Positions 1 through 7,343 are shown, counted from the first letter of the stretch. The stretch is 10,898 nt of DNA from Porphyromonadaceae bacterium UBA7572 (GCA_002476625.1 DLLC01000070.1:105731-116628), one strand, 5' to 3'. Numbers and translations are program-made. Notes: generated by a model from the sequence alone, not told the origin.

Positions 1-870
1 TTTCCCGCCGTGAAGACGCTGCTTTTCAGCGAGAACTGGGGATTTGCCGAAGGCTACAACAAGTGCGTGAAGCAGACCGCCTACAAATACACCGTGCTGC
101 TCAACAGCGATGTGCGCACCCCCGCTGGCTGGCTTGAGCCACTTTACGCCTATATGGAGGCGCACCACGATGTGGGGGCGGTGCAGCCCAAACTCCTGAA
201 AGATTTCGGCCCCGACAGCACTAAGCAAGTGTTTGAATACGCAGGCGCGGCCGGTGGCTTCATCGACAAGCACGGCTATCCCTACTGCAAAGGGCGCATC
301 TTCGGCACCGTGGAAGACGACCACGGCCAGTACGACGGGGAAGTGGCGGATATCTTCTGGGCCACGGGAGCATGCTTCATGGTGCGCAGCGAGGTGTATC
401 TGAAAGTGGGCGGCCTCGACAAGGATTTCTTCGCGCACATGGAGGAGATCGACCTCTGCTGGCGTCTGCTCAACGCCGGCTACCGCAACTGCTGCGTGAC
501 GCAAAGCTGCGTGTACCACCTTGGCGGTGGCAGCCTGCCACAGGGCAACCCACGAAAAACCTACCTCAACTTCCGCAACAACCTGCTGCTGCTCCACAAA
601 AACCTCCCTGCCGCCGACGCGAAGAAAACGCTTCTTGTGCGCCGACTCTACGACGCGCTCGCCTTCTTCCAAAGCGTGGCAAGCGGTCGGTTTGCCGACG
701 CGCGCGCCATCATTCGCGCGCACCGCCACTTCCGCACCATGCGCAGGCAGTATGCGCAGCCGGCCACAGAAAATCTGCTGAATAAGTACCCCGAAGGACA
801 CCGCAACATCATCACCGACTATTACCTCCACGGCCGCAAGACCTATTCCGAGCTTCCGCTGCGCCGATAA
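1..870 (+). CDS. Family 2 glycosyltransferase (rhamnosyltransferase-like), 5' end missing
   Basis: This is the C-terminal 289 residues of a GT2-type (GT-A fold) glycosyltransferase. The reading frame is open to the first base, so the true start lies to the left, and the GTG at base 10 is an internal valine. Counting from the window edge, residues 12-20 (NWGFAEGYN) match the NxGFAxGxN nucleotide-sugar motif of the WbbL-like rhamnosyltransferase group. NSDV at 35-38 stands where the metal-binding DxD lies. EEIDLCWR at 148-155 is the acceptor-side acidic (ED-like) motif, followed by the usual GYR. The last ~100 residues are basic and helical, as in relatives that lie on the inner membrane face. 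It probably adds a sugar to a lipid-linked surface glycan; donor and acceptor cannot be read from sequence. Family assignment is confident, specificity is not. Confidence 0.9.
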   Translation, partial: FPAVKTLLFSENWGFAEGYNKCVKQTAYKYTVLLNSDVRTPAGWLEPLYAYMEAHHDVGAVQPKLLKDFGPDSTKQVFEYAGAAGGFIDKHGYPYCKGRIFGTVEDDHGQYDGEVADIFWATGACFMVRSEVYLKVGGLDKDFFAHMEEIDLCWRLLNAGYRNCCVTQSCVYHLGGGSLPQGNPRKTYLNFRNNLLLLHKNLPAADAKKTLLVRRLYDALAFFQSVASGRFADARAIIRAHRHFRTMRRQYAQPATENLLNKYPEGHRNIITDYYLHGRKTYSELPLRR

Positions 871-929
871 AAAAGAAGCATGCTCACAAGCCATGCCCCG
901 CTCCGCATCTTGCCCCCACAAGCACACGA

Positions 930-953
930 TGCATTCAATTAGTGCAGTTTTTT
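930..953 (+). terminator. Probable weak intrinsic terminator after the glycosyltransferase
   Basis: A 6-bp stem (TGCATT with AGTGCA, including one G-T pair) closes a 5-base loop and is followed by one G and then six T residues. It lies about 60 bases after the glycosyltransferase stop and just before the next promoter, where a terminator would be expected. The stem is short and AT-rich, so the call is tentative. Confidence 0.4.
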
Positions 954-964
954 GGCGAAAAGTA

Positions 965-995
965 TTGACAAGGGCATCAAGATGTTGTAATTTTG
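965..995 (+). promoter_or_regulatory. Bacteroidetes-type promoter for the DUF3098-uppP-truB cluster
   Basis: TAATTTTG at 988-995 matches the Bacteroidetes -7 consensus TAnnTTTG exactly. A TTG at 965-967 forms the -33 element with a 20-bp spacer, inside the normal 19-21 range. Transcription should start near 1001-1003, giving a leader of about 90 bases before the DUF3098 start codon. The rest of the 871-1091 spacer shows only the weak terminator listed separately. Confidence 0.7.
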
Positions 996-1091
996 CAGAT
1001 AATTTAGCTTGATTGCCGATGTATGCGCCTGCTGCTTTGGCATCGTTCTATCAATAGAGGAAAAATAAACAAAACTACTAATCATACAACA

Positions 1092-1358
1092 ATGGCTGAC
1101 AACGAAAAAAACAAGTTAGGCGAAGGGGCACAGAATAATAAAGAAGTGATGCCTCTTGGCAAGACCAACTTCATCATGATTGCCGTGTGTGTATTGCTCA
1201 TTGCCGTCGGGTTCTTCCTGATGACAGGCAGCGCCAACACTGGCGCCACATGGAATGCAGACGTGTTCAACTCCACCCGCACCGTAGTGGGCCCGATGGT
1301 GGCTCTCGCAGGGTTTGTTCTCCTTATTTTCGCAATCATCTACAAGAAAAAAGCATAG
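1092..1358 (+). CDS. DUF3098 family small inner-membrane protein
   Basis: This 88-residue protein has a polar N-terminus (residues 1-24) and two hydrophobic segments at about 27-45 and 69-84. They are joined by a short loop containing WNADVFNSTR, and the chain ends in a lysine tail. The motif MPLGKTNF before the first segment and the FNSTRTVVGPMVALAGF stretch are characteristic of DUF3098, a Bacteroidetes family of unknown function. I chose the ATG preceded by an A-rich ACAACA stretch. An in-frame ATG at 1023 would add 23 residues unlike the family and would lie almost at the predicted transcript start. Five bases separate its stop from the uppP start, so the two are surely cotranscribed and perhaps translationally coupled. 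In many Bacteroidales this gene sits between ftsX and uppP, which hints at an envelope role, but no biochemical activity is known. Confidence 0.88.
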   Translation: MADNEKNKLGEGAQNNKEVMPLGKTNFIMIAVCVLLIAVGFFLMTGSANTGATWNADVFNSTRTVVGPMVALAGFVLLIFAIIYKKKA

Positions 1359-1363
1359 GCGCA

Positions 1364-2161
1364 ATGGATTGGATACAAGCACTGATATTAGGACTTGTTC
1401 AGGGTCTTACAGAATATTTGCCCGTGAGCAGCAGTGGCCACCTTGCCATAGCCTCACACATTTTCGGCATCAACCCCGATGAGAATTTGGCGTTCACCGT
1501 CATGGTGCACGTGGCCACCGTGCTCAGCACATTCGTGATTCTGTGGAGCGAGATCGACTGGATTCTTCGCGGACTGTTCAAATTCAAGATGAACGATGAG
1601 ACCAAGTATTTCCTCAACATCGTGGTGTCGATGATTCCTATCGGCATTGTGGGCGTATTCTTCAAGGACAAAGTGGAGGAAGTGTTTGGATCCGGGCTGC
1701 TGATTGTGGGCTGCATGCTCATCCTCACTGCCGCCCTGCTCACATTCTCCTACTACGCGAAGCCCCGGATAAAGAGCCAAATCACGTGGAAAGACGCCAT
1801 CATCATTGGACTGGCGCAGGCTGTGGCTGTGTTGCCTGGCTTGAGCCGCTCTGGCACCACCATCGCCACAGGCCTCATGCTTGGCGACCGCAAAGAGCAA
1901 GTGGCTCAGTTCTCGTTCCTGATGGTGATTCCGCCTATTTTAGGCGAGGCGCTGCTCGACGCCATGAAGATGGCAAAAGGCGCCAACCCCTTTGGCGACA
2001 TCTCCACCCTCTCACTTGTGGTGGGATTCTTGGCAGCATTCATTTCGGGTTGCCTGGCCTGCAAATGGATGATAGGCATCGTGAAAAAAGGCAAGCTCGT
2101 GTATTTCGGCATCTACTGCGCCATAGCGGGAGCGGCCACCATCATCTGCTCATTCCTCTAA
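1364..2161 (+). CDS. uppP: Undecaprenyl-diphosphatase UppP (BacA family)
   Basis: This polytopic inner-membrane enzyme removes a phosphate from undecaprenyl diphosphate. That regenerates the C55 lipid carrier used for peptidoglycan and surface polysaccharide synthesis, and overexpression in other bacteria gives bacitracin resistance. At 265 residues it has the usual family length. The N-terminal signature GLVQGLTEYLPVSSSGHL (residues 10-27) carries the catalytic acidic motif and the serine-rich reentrant loop. The second signature, LPGLSRSGTT, near residues 150-159, contains the conserved PGxSRSxxT arginine and serine. Several hydrophobic helices fill the rest. The ATG is taken because the protein then begins MDWIQAL, right at the first helix; the open frame continues upstream only through the DUF3098 gene. 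Nine bases separate it from truB. Confidence 0.97.
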   Translation: MDWIQALILGLVQGLTEYLPVSSSGHLAIASHIFGINPDENLAFTVMVHVATVLSTFVILWSEIDWILRGLFKFKMNDETKYFLNIVVSMIPIGIVGVFFKDKVEEVFGSGLLIVGCMLILTAALLTFSYYAKPRIKSQITWKDAIIIGLAQAVAVLPGLSRSGTTIATGLMLGDRKEQVAQFSFLMVIPPILGEALLDAMKMAKGANPFGDISTLSLVVGFLAAFISGCLACKWMIGIVKKGKLVYFGIYCAIAGAATIICSFL

Positions 2162-2170
2162 ACCTGCATC

Positions 2171-2992
2171 ATGCTCAACCCTATTGAAGGAGAAATCTTC
2201 TGCGTCGACAAGCCATTGGGCTGGACCTCGTTTGCCGTGGTGAAGAAAGTGCGGGGCACGCTGCGCAAAATGCTTGGCAACGCCAATGTGAAAGTGGGGC
2301 ACGCCGGCACACTCGATCCTTTGGCCACAGGCGTGCTTGTCGTGTGCACTGGCCGAAAGACCAAAGACATTGCCCGTCTGCAAGCAGGCGTGAAAGAATA
2401 CATCGCCACCATCAGGCTGGGAGCCACCACCCCGTCGTTCGACCTCGAGACGGAAATCGACGCCCAGTATCCGTGGTGTCACATCACACGCCAGCAAATA
2501 GAGCAGGTGCTGCAAAGCCAATTTGTGGGCACCATCGAGCAAGTGCCGCCCAAGTTCAGTGCGTGCAAGGTGGATGGCAAGCCTGCCTATAAGCTGGCAC
2601 GCAAAGGCGAAGATGTGGAAATCCGCTCCAAGACACTCACCATCGATGAGATTGAGGTGCTGGCATGCGGACTGCCTCAAGAGCCCACCTTGCAAGTGAG
2701 GGTGGTGTGCAGCAAGGGCACCTACATCCGCGCCCTGGCACGCGACATAGGCCAGGCCCTAGGAAGTGGCGGACATCTCACCGCACTTCGCCGCACACGC
2801 GTGGGCAGCGTAAATGTGGACGACTGCCGCTCTGTGGTCGACCTTCTCCAGTATCTCGAAGGCGAGACCTACGTTTCGGCCGAGGAGGCTGAAAAACGCC
2901 GCCTTGAAAAGGAGCGCGACGACAACCGAAAACGGGCCGCAGCCTTGAAAGCCAGGCAAAGAAAAGTGAGCCACGCTACTGGTAAGGCGTGA
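2171..2992 (+). CDS. truB: tRNA pseudouridine(55) synthase TruB
   Basis: TruB converts U55 in the T-loop of nearly all elongator tRNAs to pseudouridine in the cytoplasm. The protein opens with the typical GEIFCVDKPLGWTS stretch. It carries the catalytic motif GHAGTLDPLATG (residues 43-54) with Asp49 as the nucleophile, the KEYIATIRLG strand near 75-84, and the KGTYIRALARDIG motif (182-194) of the active-site floor. The core ends near residue 235. A 38-residue, very charged tail rich in Lys, Arg and Glu follows (236-273) and probably forms a helix; no known PUA domain is visible there. The start codon lies nine bases after uppP and has no obvious Shine-Dalgarno sequence. Identification is secure; the function of the tail is unknown. 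Confidence 0.97.
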   Translation: MLNPIEGEIFCVDKPLGWTSFAVVKKVRGTLRKMLGNANVKVGHAGTLDPLATGVLVVCTGRKTKDIARLQAGVKEYIATIRLGATTPSFDLETEIDAQYPWCHITRQQIEQVLQSQFVGTIEQVPPKFSACKVDGKPAYKLARKGEDVEIRSKTLTIDEIEVLACGLPQEPTLQVRVVCSKGTYIRALARDIGQALGSGGHLTALRRTRVGSVNVDDCRSVVDLLQYLEGETYVSAEEAEKRRLEKERDDNRKRAAALKARQRKVSHATGKA

Positions 2993-3097
2993 AAGAAACC
3001 AGAAATGCGTGAGGAAAATTCAGCAATCTGCCGCTTATTGCACAAAAAACAGATAACTAACAACTAACAATCATCATCACTAAATATCCCTATTTTT

Positions 3098-4150
3098 ATG
3101 AAATTATCAGAATTTGATACCCACATGCCCAAAGAGCTCATCGCAAATGAGCCTTCCCTGCACCGCGACGAGGCTCGCATGATGGTGCTGCACCGAAAAA
3201 CTGGTGAAATCGAGCATAAGGTATTCAAAGAGGTGCTCGACTACTTCAACGAGGAAGACCTTTTCGTGTTCAACAACACCCGCGTGTTCCCTGCCAAACT
3301 GGAAGGCAACAAGGAAAAGACTGGCGCGAAAATCGAGGTGTTCCTGCTGCGTGAGCTGAACGAGGAAAACAAGCTGTGGGACGTGCTGGTGGAGCCTGCA
3401 CGCAAAATCCGCATCGGCAACAAGCTCTATTTCGGACTCGACGACTCGATGGTGGCTGAAGTGATCGACAACACCACCTCACGCGGCCGCACGCTCCGCT
3501 TCCTCTACGACGGACCCCACGACGAGTTCAAGGCCAATCTGTTTGCCCTCGGCAGCACCCCTCTCCCCTACTATATCGAGCGTGAAGCCACTCCAGAAGA
3601 CGCCGAGCGCTACCAAACCATCTTCGCCGAAAAAGAGGGCGCTGTGGTGGCACCGTCGGCAGGGCTGCACTTTAGCCGCGAGCTGATGACACGAATGCAA
3701 ATCAAAGGCGTGGATGCCGACTACCTCACCTTGCACGTGGGATTAGGCAGCTACCGGAAAATCGACGTGGAAGACCTCACCAAGCACCGCATGGACAGCG
3801 AGCAGATGGAAGTGACGCCAGAACTGTCGGAAAGGGTGAATGCCAAGCGTGACGGCGGACACAAGATTTGCGCCGTGGGCACATCGGTGCTCCGCGCCAT
3901 GGAGACGTGCGTGTGCATGGGCGGGCACATCAAGGCCTACGACGGATGGACCAACAAGTTTATCTTTCCACCCTACGACTTCACCACTTGCGACGCTCTT
4001 ATCAGCAACTTCCACATGCCTTTCTCCGTGATGCTGATGATTACTTGCGCATTTGGCGGCTACGAGCAGGTGATGAACGCCTACAAGGTAGCCATCGAAG
4101 AGAAATACAGCTTCGGCGCCTATGGCGACGCTATGCTTATCGTGGACTAA
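3098..4150 (+). CDS. queA: S-adenosylmethionine:tRNA ribosyltransferase-isomerase QueA
   Basis: QueA transfers and isomerises the ribosyl part of SAM onto preQ1 at position 34 of GUN-anticodon tRNAs. The product is epoxyqueuosine, the penultimate step of queuosine synthesis. The 350-residue length is normal for the family. Visible signatures are FVFNNTRVFPAKL (56-68), APSAGLHFSRELM (185-197), LHVGLGSYRKI (212-222), GTSVLRAME (261-269), and the C-terminal NFHMPFS and YGDAML motifs. Serine replaces the commoner threonine in the APTAGLHF motif, a mild change. The ATG follows an A/T-rich leader without a Shine-Dalgarno site. A 105-base gap separates it from truB with no clear promoter of its own, so it is probably read through from the uppP promoter and ends at the hairpin just downstream. 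No other queuosine genes are in the window. Confidence 0.97.
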   Translation: MKLSEFDTHMPKELIANEPSLHRDEARMMVLHRKTGEIEHKVFKEVLDYFNEEDLFVFNNTRVFPAKLEGNKEKTGAKIEVFLLRELNEENKLWDVLVEPARKIRIGNKLYFGLDDSMVAEVIDNTTSRGRTLRFLYDGPHDEFKANLFALGSTPLPYYIEREATPEDAERYQTIFAEKEGAVVAPSAGLHFSRELMTRMQIKGVDADYLTLHVGLGSYRKIDVEDLTKHRMDSEQMEVTPELSERVNAKRDGGHKICAVGTSVLRAMETCVCMGGHIKAYDGWTNKFIFPPYDFTTCDALISNFHMPFSVMLMITCAFGGYEQVMNAYKVAIEEKYSFGAYGDAMLIVD

Positions 4151-4167
4151 CACATTTAATCACCATC

Positions 4168-4212
4168 ATAAAGTGGGCGCTCCTGTCTCTGGCAAGGTGG
4201 CGCCTATTTTTA
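4168..4212 (+). terminator. Intrinsic terminator after queA
   Basis: The left arm AAAGTGGGCGCT pairs with the right arm GGCGCCTATTTTT. The core is GGCGC against GCGCC, extended by G-T and A-T pairs, with a loop of about 15-20 bases. The right arm runs into five T residues. It begins about 20 bases after the queA stop and probably ends the cluster transcript. Confidence 0.65.
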
Positions 4213-4296
4213 TCGACGAGAATCCATTTATAGCTACATATTTATTCACACCAACTAACTGAAAACTAAACAAACGCTTAAAACGACAAAATATAC

Positions 4297-5742
4297 ATGA
4301 ACAGATTTTTCACTTTACTGATTTCCGCGCTTTTCTGCACCGCAGTAAACGCCACAGAGGTCACCTACCGTGTGGCTTCGTTCAATTCCAGCACTGGCGA
4401 CTTCGCGCTGGAGGCATGGGGCGAGAAGCCTAAGGGGGCTTTTGCCTATTTCTACAATGATTTCGGCGCCACAGCCGGCAATCGCTACAACCAAATTCCA
4501 CGAGGCCGCCAAGCCTCGCTTGAACTATACGGCTGGAAGGGATGCGCCATTCGGAGTGTGACGTTCTCCATGTGCTCCAACAGCAAGTCGGGAAGCGTGG
4601 GCTACACCATCGTGGACGGGACATCTGAAATATCACGGCAAAGCGCCACCGGCTTCAACAGCGAGCAGTGGTTTGGCGAGTGGCTGTCGAAGGACCAGAA
4701 TGTGTATGGCGAGATTGTGAAAACGCTCCATCTCCAGCCTCTCGCCACCGACACACTTATCATCTGTGTGAAGGGCGGCACAAGCGAGGGATCGGTATAT
4801 CTCAATTCCATCACCATCAATTACGACGCGCCCACCGGCACCACACTGGAAAGCCCATTAGGGTGGGTGTATGAAAAGCTACAGAAGAAAAGCACCATTG
4901 CCGAAGGCGATGTGATTATGCTGTTCCGCTCTGGTGCGGCGGCTTGCGACATCGACGGCATGGCCACTTCCAGCTATCTCGACGCCATGAACATAGGCAG
5001 CACCACTGATGTCACCGAGCCTGATGTGCTCCAGTTCACTTTGGGTAGAGATAGCTCAGCATGGACCCTCACCGACCAATATGGCCGCCGGCTCGGTGCA
5101 AAAGGAGCGCAGCATCTCGCATGGGACGAGGGAGTCACCACTTGGGATATCACCATTGGCTACGACGGTGCCACCATTGCCAGCACCAACGGCAAGTATG
5201 GCACACTGCGCTTCAACGCGCCCTCTGGCAGCTATGCACGGTTCTGGAACTACACCAGCAAAAGCCTCCCATTGCCCTACGCCTATCGCCGCGTGCGCCA
5301 GAACCAGCCCGTGCCATGCACAGGCATCACCATGCCCTATCAAAGCCGCACCATAGCGCTTGGTGCGTGCGACACCATCATGGTGAAGCCAACCATTCTG
5401 CCCGTAAAAGCCACCGACAAGCGCATAGCGTGGGCAAGCAGCGACACAAGCGTGGCCACCGTGAAAAATGGCATCGTCCACCCCGTGGGCACAGGAACAG
5501 CCATTATTAAAGCCACCACAGTGAGCGGCGGGCTATCATCAGAGATGCGCATCAACGTCACAGAAAAAGCCACTAAGGGCGACATTGACGGCAATGGCAC
5601 AATCGACTCAAGCGATGTGACAGCGCTCATCAACCACATACTCGGCACTGCCAGCCACGACACCAACGCATGCGACATCAACGCCGACGGCACAGTCAAC
5701 ATCTCCGACGTAACCGCCCTCATAACCCTCATCCTCACCTAA
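4297..5742 (+). CDS. Secreted Big_2 (Ig-like) protein with C-terminal dockerin-like module; unknown function
   Basis: I do not recognise this 481-residue protein as a named family. Residues 1-19 are a signal peptide (hydrophobic core, then VNA before Thr20). Residues 21-177 look like a beta-rich domain with a SVTFSMCSNSKSG stretch. Residues ~186-333 form a second beta-rich domain ending in LRFNAPSGSYARFWNY, a pattern I have seen in other large secreted Bacteroidetes proteins. Residues ~341-422 resemble a bacterial Ig-like Big_2 domain (IAWASSDTSVATV, then GTGTAIIKAT). Residues 428-481 hold two dockerin type I-like calcium repeats, DIDGNGTIDSSDVTALI and DINADGTVNISDVTALI. The second repeat ends one residue before the stop. 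The protein is probably exported and may attach to a partner through the dockerin. No catalytic motif or glycan-binding site is evident. It stands alone between two terminators, with no cohesin or SusC/D genes nearby. Confidence 0.8.
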   Translation: MNRFFTLLISALFCTAVNATEVTYRVASFNSSTGDFALEAWGEKPKGAFAYFYNDFGATAGNRYNQIPRGRQASLELYGWKGCAIRSVTFSMCSNSKSGSVGYTIVDGTSEISRQSATGFNSEQWFGEWLSKDQNVYGEIVKTLHLQPLATDTLIICVKGGTSEGSVYLNSITINYDAPTGTTLESPLGWVYEKLQKKSTIAEGDVIMLFRSGAAACDIDGMATSSYLDAMNIGSTTDVTEPDVLQFTLGRDSSAWTLTDQYGRRLGAKGAQHLAWDEGVTTWDITIGYDGATIASTNGKYGTLRFNAPSGSYARFWNYTSKSLPLPYAYRRVRQNQPVPCTGITMPYQSRTIALGACDTIMVKPTILPVKATDKRIAWASSDTSVATVKNGIVHPVGTGTAIIKATTVSGGLSSEMRINVTEKATKGDIDGNGTIDSSDVTALINHILGTASHDTNACDINADGTVNISDVTALITLILT

Positions 5743-5751
5743 AAAGGAGAC

Positions 5752-5790
5752 AAAAATAGGGGCACATCAGAATTGTGCCCCTTATTCATC
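5752..5790. terminator. Bidirectional hairpin terminator between convergent genes
   Basis: GGGGCACA (5759-5766) and TGTGCCCC (5774-5781) form a perfect 8-bp stem with a 7-base loop. Read on the minus strand, the stem is followed by TATTTTTG, a good T-tract for the GYF_2-CD225 gene. On the plus strand it is followed by TTATTCAT, weaker but usable for the secreted-protein gene, whose stop lies 16 bases before the stem. Confidence 0.85.
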
Positions 5791-5826
5791 ATTAATTTGT
5801 GCAATGCACTAACGTTGCATCATCTG

Positions 5827-6330
5827 CTAATTCATTTCCATCCCTGCTACACCAAGCGCCACTACAGCAAACGCATACAGTAGGCATAGCACCACACTGG
5901 ACAGTGCGCCCCACAGTGCCCATCTGCCAGCCGACTTGCTTGCCGCCAACGCTTCCTCATATCGGCCTTGGGCATAGAGCCCGCTCACCTGCGAGGCTTT
6001 CACTATGCTAACCACACCTAACGGAAGGCAGCAGAACAGCGTCACTAATATGCCCCACGCCAAATTCGTGGATGGCATGGGAGGATTATTTCTTGTGTCA
6101 AAGCCAGAATTAGGTTGTGGGCCGAAACGCGGATTTTGCTGATAGCCATAGCCTGGAGGAGGGATCTGCCCCGCAAAAAGGTAAGCCAGCGCGGGCACCT
6201 GGTTTGCGGGCTGCCAATCAGTCATGCCATCAGTCCATACCGGAGTGGTGGGTTTAAGGCCATTGAGCATCAAGTCAGACTCTTCAAAGGGGCCAACCTG
6301 CACCCCGTTAATGTGCATAAAATACTGCAT
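5827..6330 (-). CDS. GYF_2 (DUF4339) and CD225/dispanin domain membrane protein
   Basis: This is a 167-residue two-domain protein. Residues ~3-52 match GYF_2/DUF4339: the start YFMHINGVQVGPFEESDL and the VWTDGMTDWQPA segment are its hallmarks (conserved GPF and W..G...W). A linker rich in Pro, Gly, Tyr and Asn follows (56-87). Residues ~88-150 match the CD225 family, with NLAWGILVTLFCCLPLG, a short cytoplasmic loop holding YAQGRYEEALAASKSA, and a final hydrophobic helix (~138-162). Bacterial proteins of this architecture are common in Bacteroidetes and have no assigned function. The GYF_2 part may bind proline-rich peptides, and the CD225 part may insert in or bend membranes as eukaryotic IFITM proteins do; both are inferences. 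The start lies 18 bases after the stop of the Sel1-like gene, so the two are probably cotranscribed. Confidence 0.87.
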   Translation of the reverse strand: MQYFMHINGVQVGPFEESDLMLNGLKPTTPVWTDGMTDWQPANQVPALAYLFAGQIPPPGYGYQQNPRFGPQPNSGFDTRNNPPMPSTNLAWGILVTLFCCLPLGVVSIVKASQVSGLYAQGRYEEALAASKSAGRWALWGALSSVVLCLLYAFAVVALGVAGMEMN

Positions 6331-6348
6331 AATACGTTAATTAGAAGG

Positions 6349-7149
6349 TTACAATTCTGTTGGATGATATTTTTTTAGAAGTTCCATGATAGGTGCCGCC
6401 TTTGCCTCCTCGCCCTTGTCGATGTAGTGCTGGCAGAGGAGCTTTGCAGGCTCAAGGCAATTGGTGGCAAAGAAGCGGCGGCTCGCCTTGTCGGCAGCCT
6501 CAAGCATCAGAACACCCTTTTCCTCGTCTTTCTCAAAGCCTTTTATGCCCTTGTAGGTCCACATGCCCACATAGGCCATACACTCAGGGTTGTTTTGCTC
6601 CACACCCTTTTTGGCATACTCCACCGCCTTCTCTTCATTGGCCGCGACGATGGTGTCGTTGCCGGCAAACGTTCTGAAACCATTTAAATACACCTCAAAA
6701 AGTTCAGCTGTGGCGTCGCCATAGCCCATGTCGCTCGCCTTCTGTATCAGCTCCAGGCTCTTGAGCTTGTCTTCCTTGGTGTCCCAAGCCGACTGCAGCG
6801 TGCAGAAGCCTTTGCGCTCCAGGGCGAAAGCCGACCCGGCGGCGATGCACTCGTCAAACATGGCATTGGCTGTCTCGGGGTCCATATCCTGATTGTAGAT
6901 GATGGCGGCCAGACGCACTTTGCTGTCAATGTCGCCCTCGCCCACAGCTTTTTTCAAATATTTGCGAGCCTGGTCGTAGCGTTCGGCATCGTACCATTTT
7001 TTGCCTTCCTCCGCATTGTTAAGCACTTTAGACGGAGCAGCCACAGATGTGGTGGAGGCCTTCGTTCTTCTCGTCACTTTCTTTTTCTGAGCCATAGTGG
7101 CACCGCAAGCCAGCAGTGCAGCACACAGAATTAACGTCAGTTTTTTCAT
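6349..7149 (-). CDS. Exported Sel1/TPR-like repeat protein
   Basis: This is a 266-residue protein with an N-terminal signal sequence (Lys-Lys then a hydrophobic core), probably cut after the A of ATMA before a basic QKKKVTRRTK stretch. A cysteine at 15 within LLAC could also act as a lipobox, but the basic residues that follow suit simple secretion better. The rest is helical and shows degenerate Sel1-like repeats at about 47-82 (EGKKWYDAERYDQARKYL), 128-157, 170-203 (NEEKAVEYAKKGVEQNNPE) and 206-222. The recurring A-x-x-x-L/Y and 'A...G' pattern is typical of such solenoids, which bind proteins. Its likely place is the periplasm as a scaffold; the partner is unknown. It is the first gene of a two-gene unit with the GYF_2-CD225 gene. 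Repeat detection is by eye, so domain limits are approximate. Confidence 0.8.
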   Translation of the reverse strand: MKKLTLILCAALLACGATMAQKKKVTRRTKASTTSVAAPSKVLNNAEEGKKWYDAERYDQARKYLKKAVGEGDIDSKVRLAAIIYNQDMDPETANAMFDECIAAGSAFALERKGFCTLQSAWDTKEDKLKSLELIQKASDMGYGDATAELFEVYLNGFRTFAGNDTIVAANEEKAVEYAKKGVEQNNPECMAYVGMWTYKGIKGFEKDEEKGVLMLEAADKASRRFFATNCLEPAKLLCQHYIDKGEEAKAAPIMELLKKYHPTEL

Positions 7150-7218
7150 TCTATAAAACCAATTCTTTTTCGTTATTGATACTGATTGTTTTTATCACTC
7201 CCGTAAGGGTATAATGTG

Positions 7219-7249
7219 CAAATATGCAACTTTTTGCCAAAATCCACAA
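7219..7249 (-). promoter_or_regulatory. Candidate promoter for the Sel1-like / CD225 unit
   Basis: On the minus strand CATATTTG (7226-7219) matches seven of the eight TAnnTTTG -7 positions. A TTG (7249-7247) lies 20 bases upstream of it, the correct -33 spacing. The resulting leader would be about 60 bases. The first T of the -7 box is lost, so confidence is moderate. Confidence 0.42.
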
Positions 7250-7343
7250 CCTTTTCCTCGAAAAAAGCGCCAACGCTGCGCCACCGCACAATCTTTCAGC
7301 CTGTTTTGGGGCTCAGCAATAGGGATATTTTTCGGTAATTCTC

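Noticed and set aside
1187..1363. Upstream extension of the uppP reading frame
   Set aside because: The extra 59 residues overlap the DUF3098 gene in another frame and are Arg/His-rich; the family begins at the MDWIQAL methionine.
3083..3095. AAATATCCCTATT before queA and its inverted copy near 7319-7331
   Set aside because: A shared 13-mer in AT-rich spacers is expected by chance in a window of this size when both strands are compared. No flanking similarity exists.
2993..3097. Possible preQ1 riboswitch before queA
   Set aside because: There is a 5-bp stem (GCAAT/ATTGC at 3023-3041) followed by an A-rich stretch. The loop lacks the conserved preQ1-I bases and cannot pair with the downstream CTAA, so the pseudoknot is not supported.
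3500..4150. Several minus-strand open frames across queA
   Set aside because: They are shadows of queA codon bias with no start signals or recognisable motifs.
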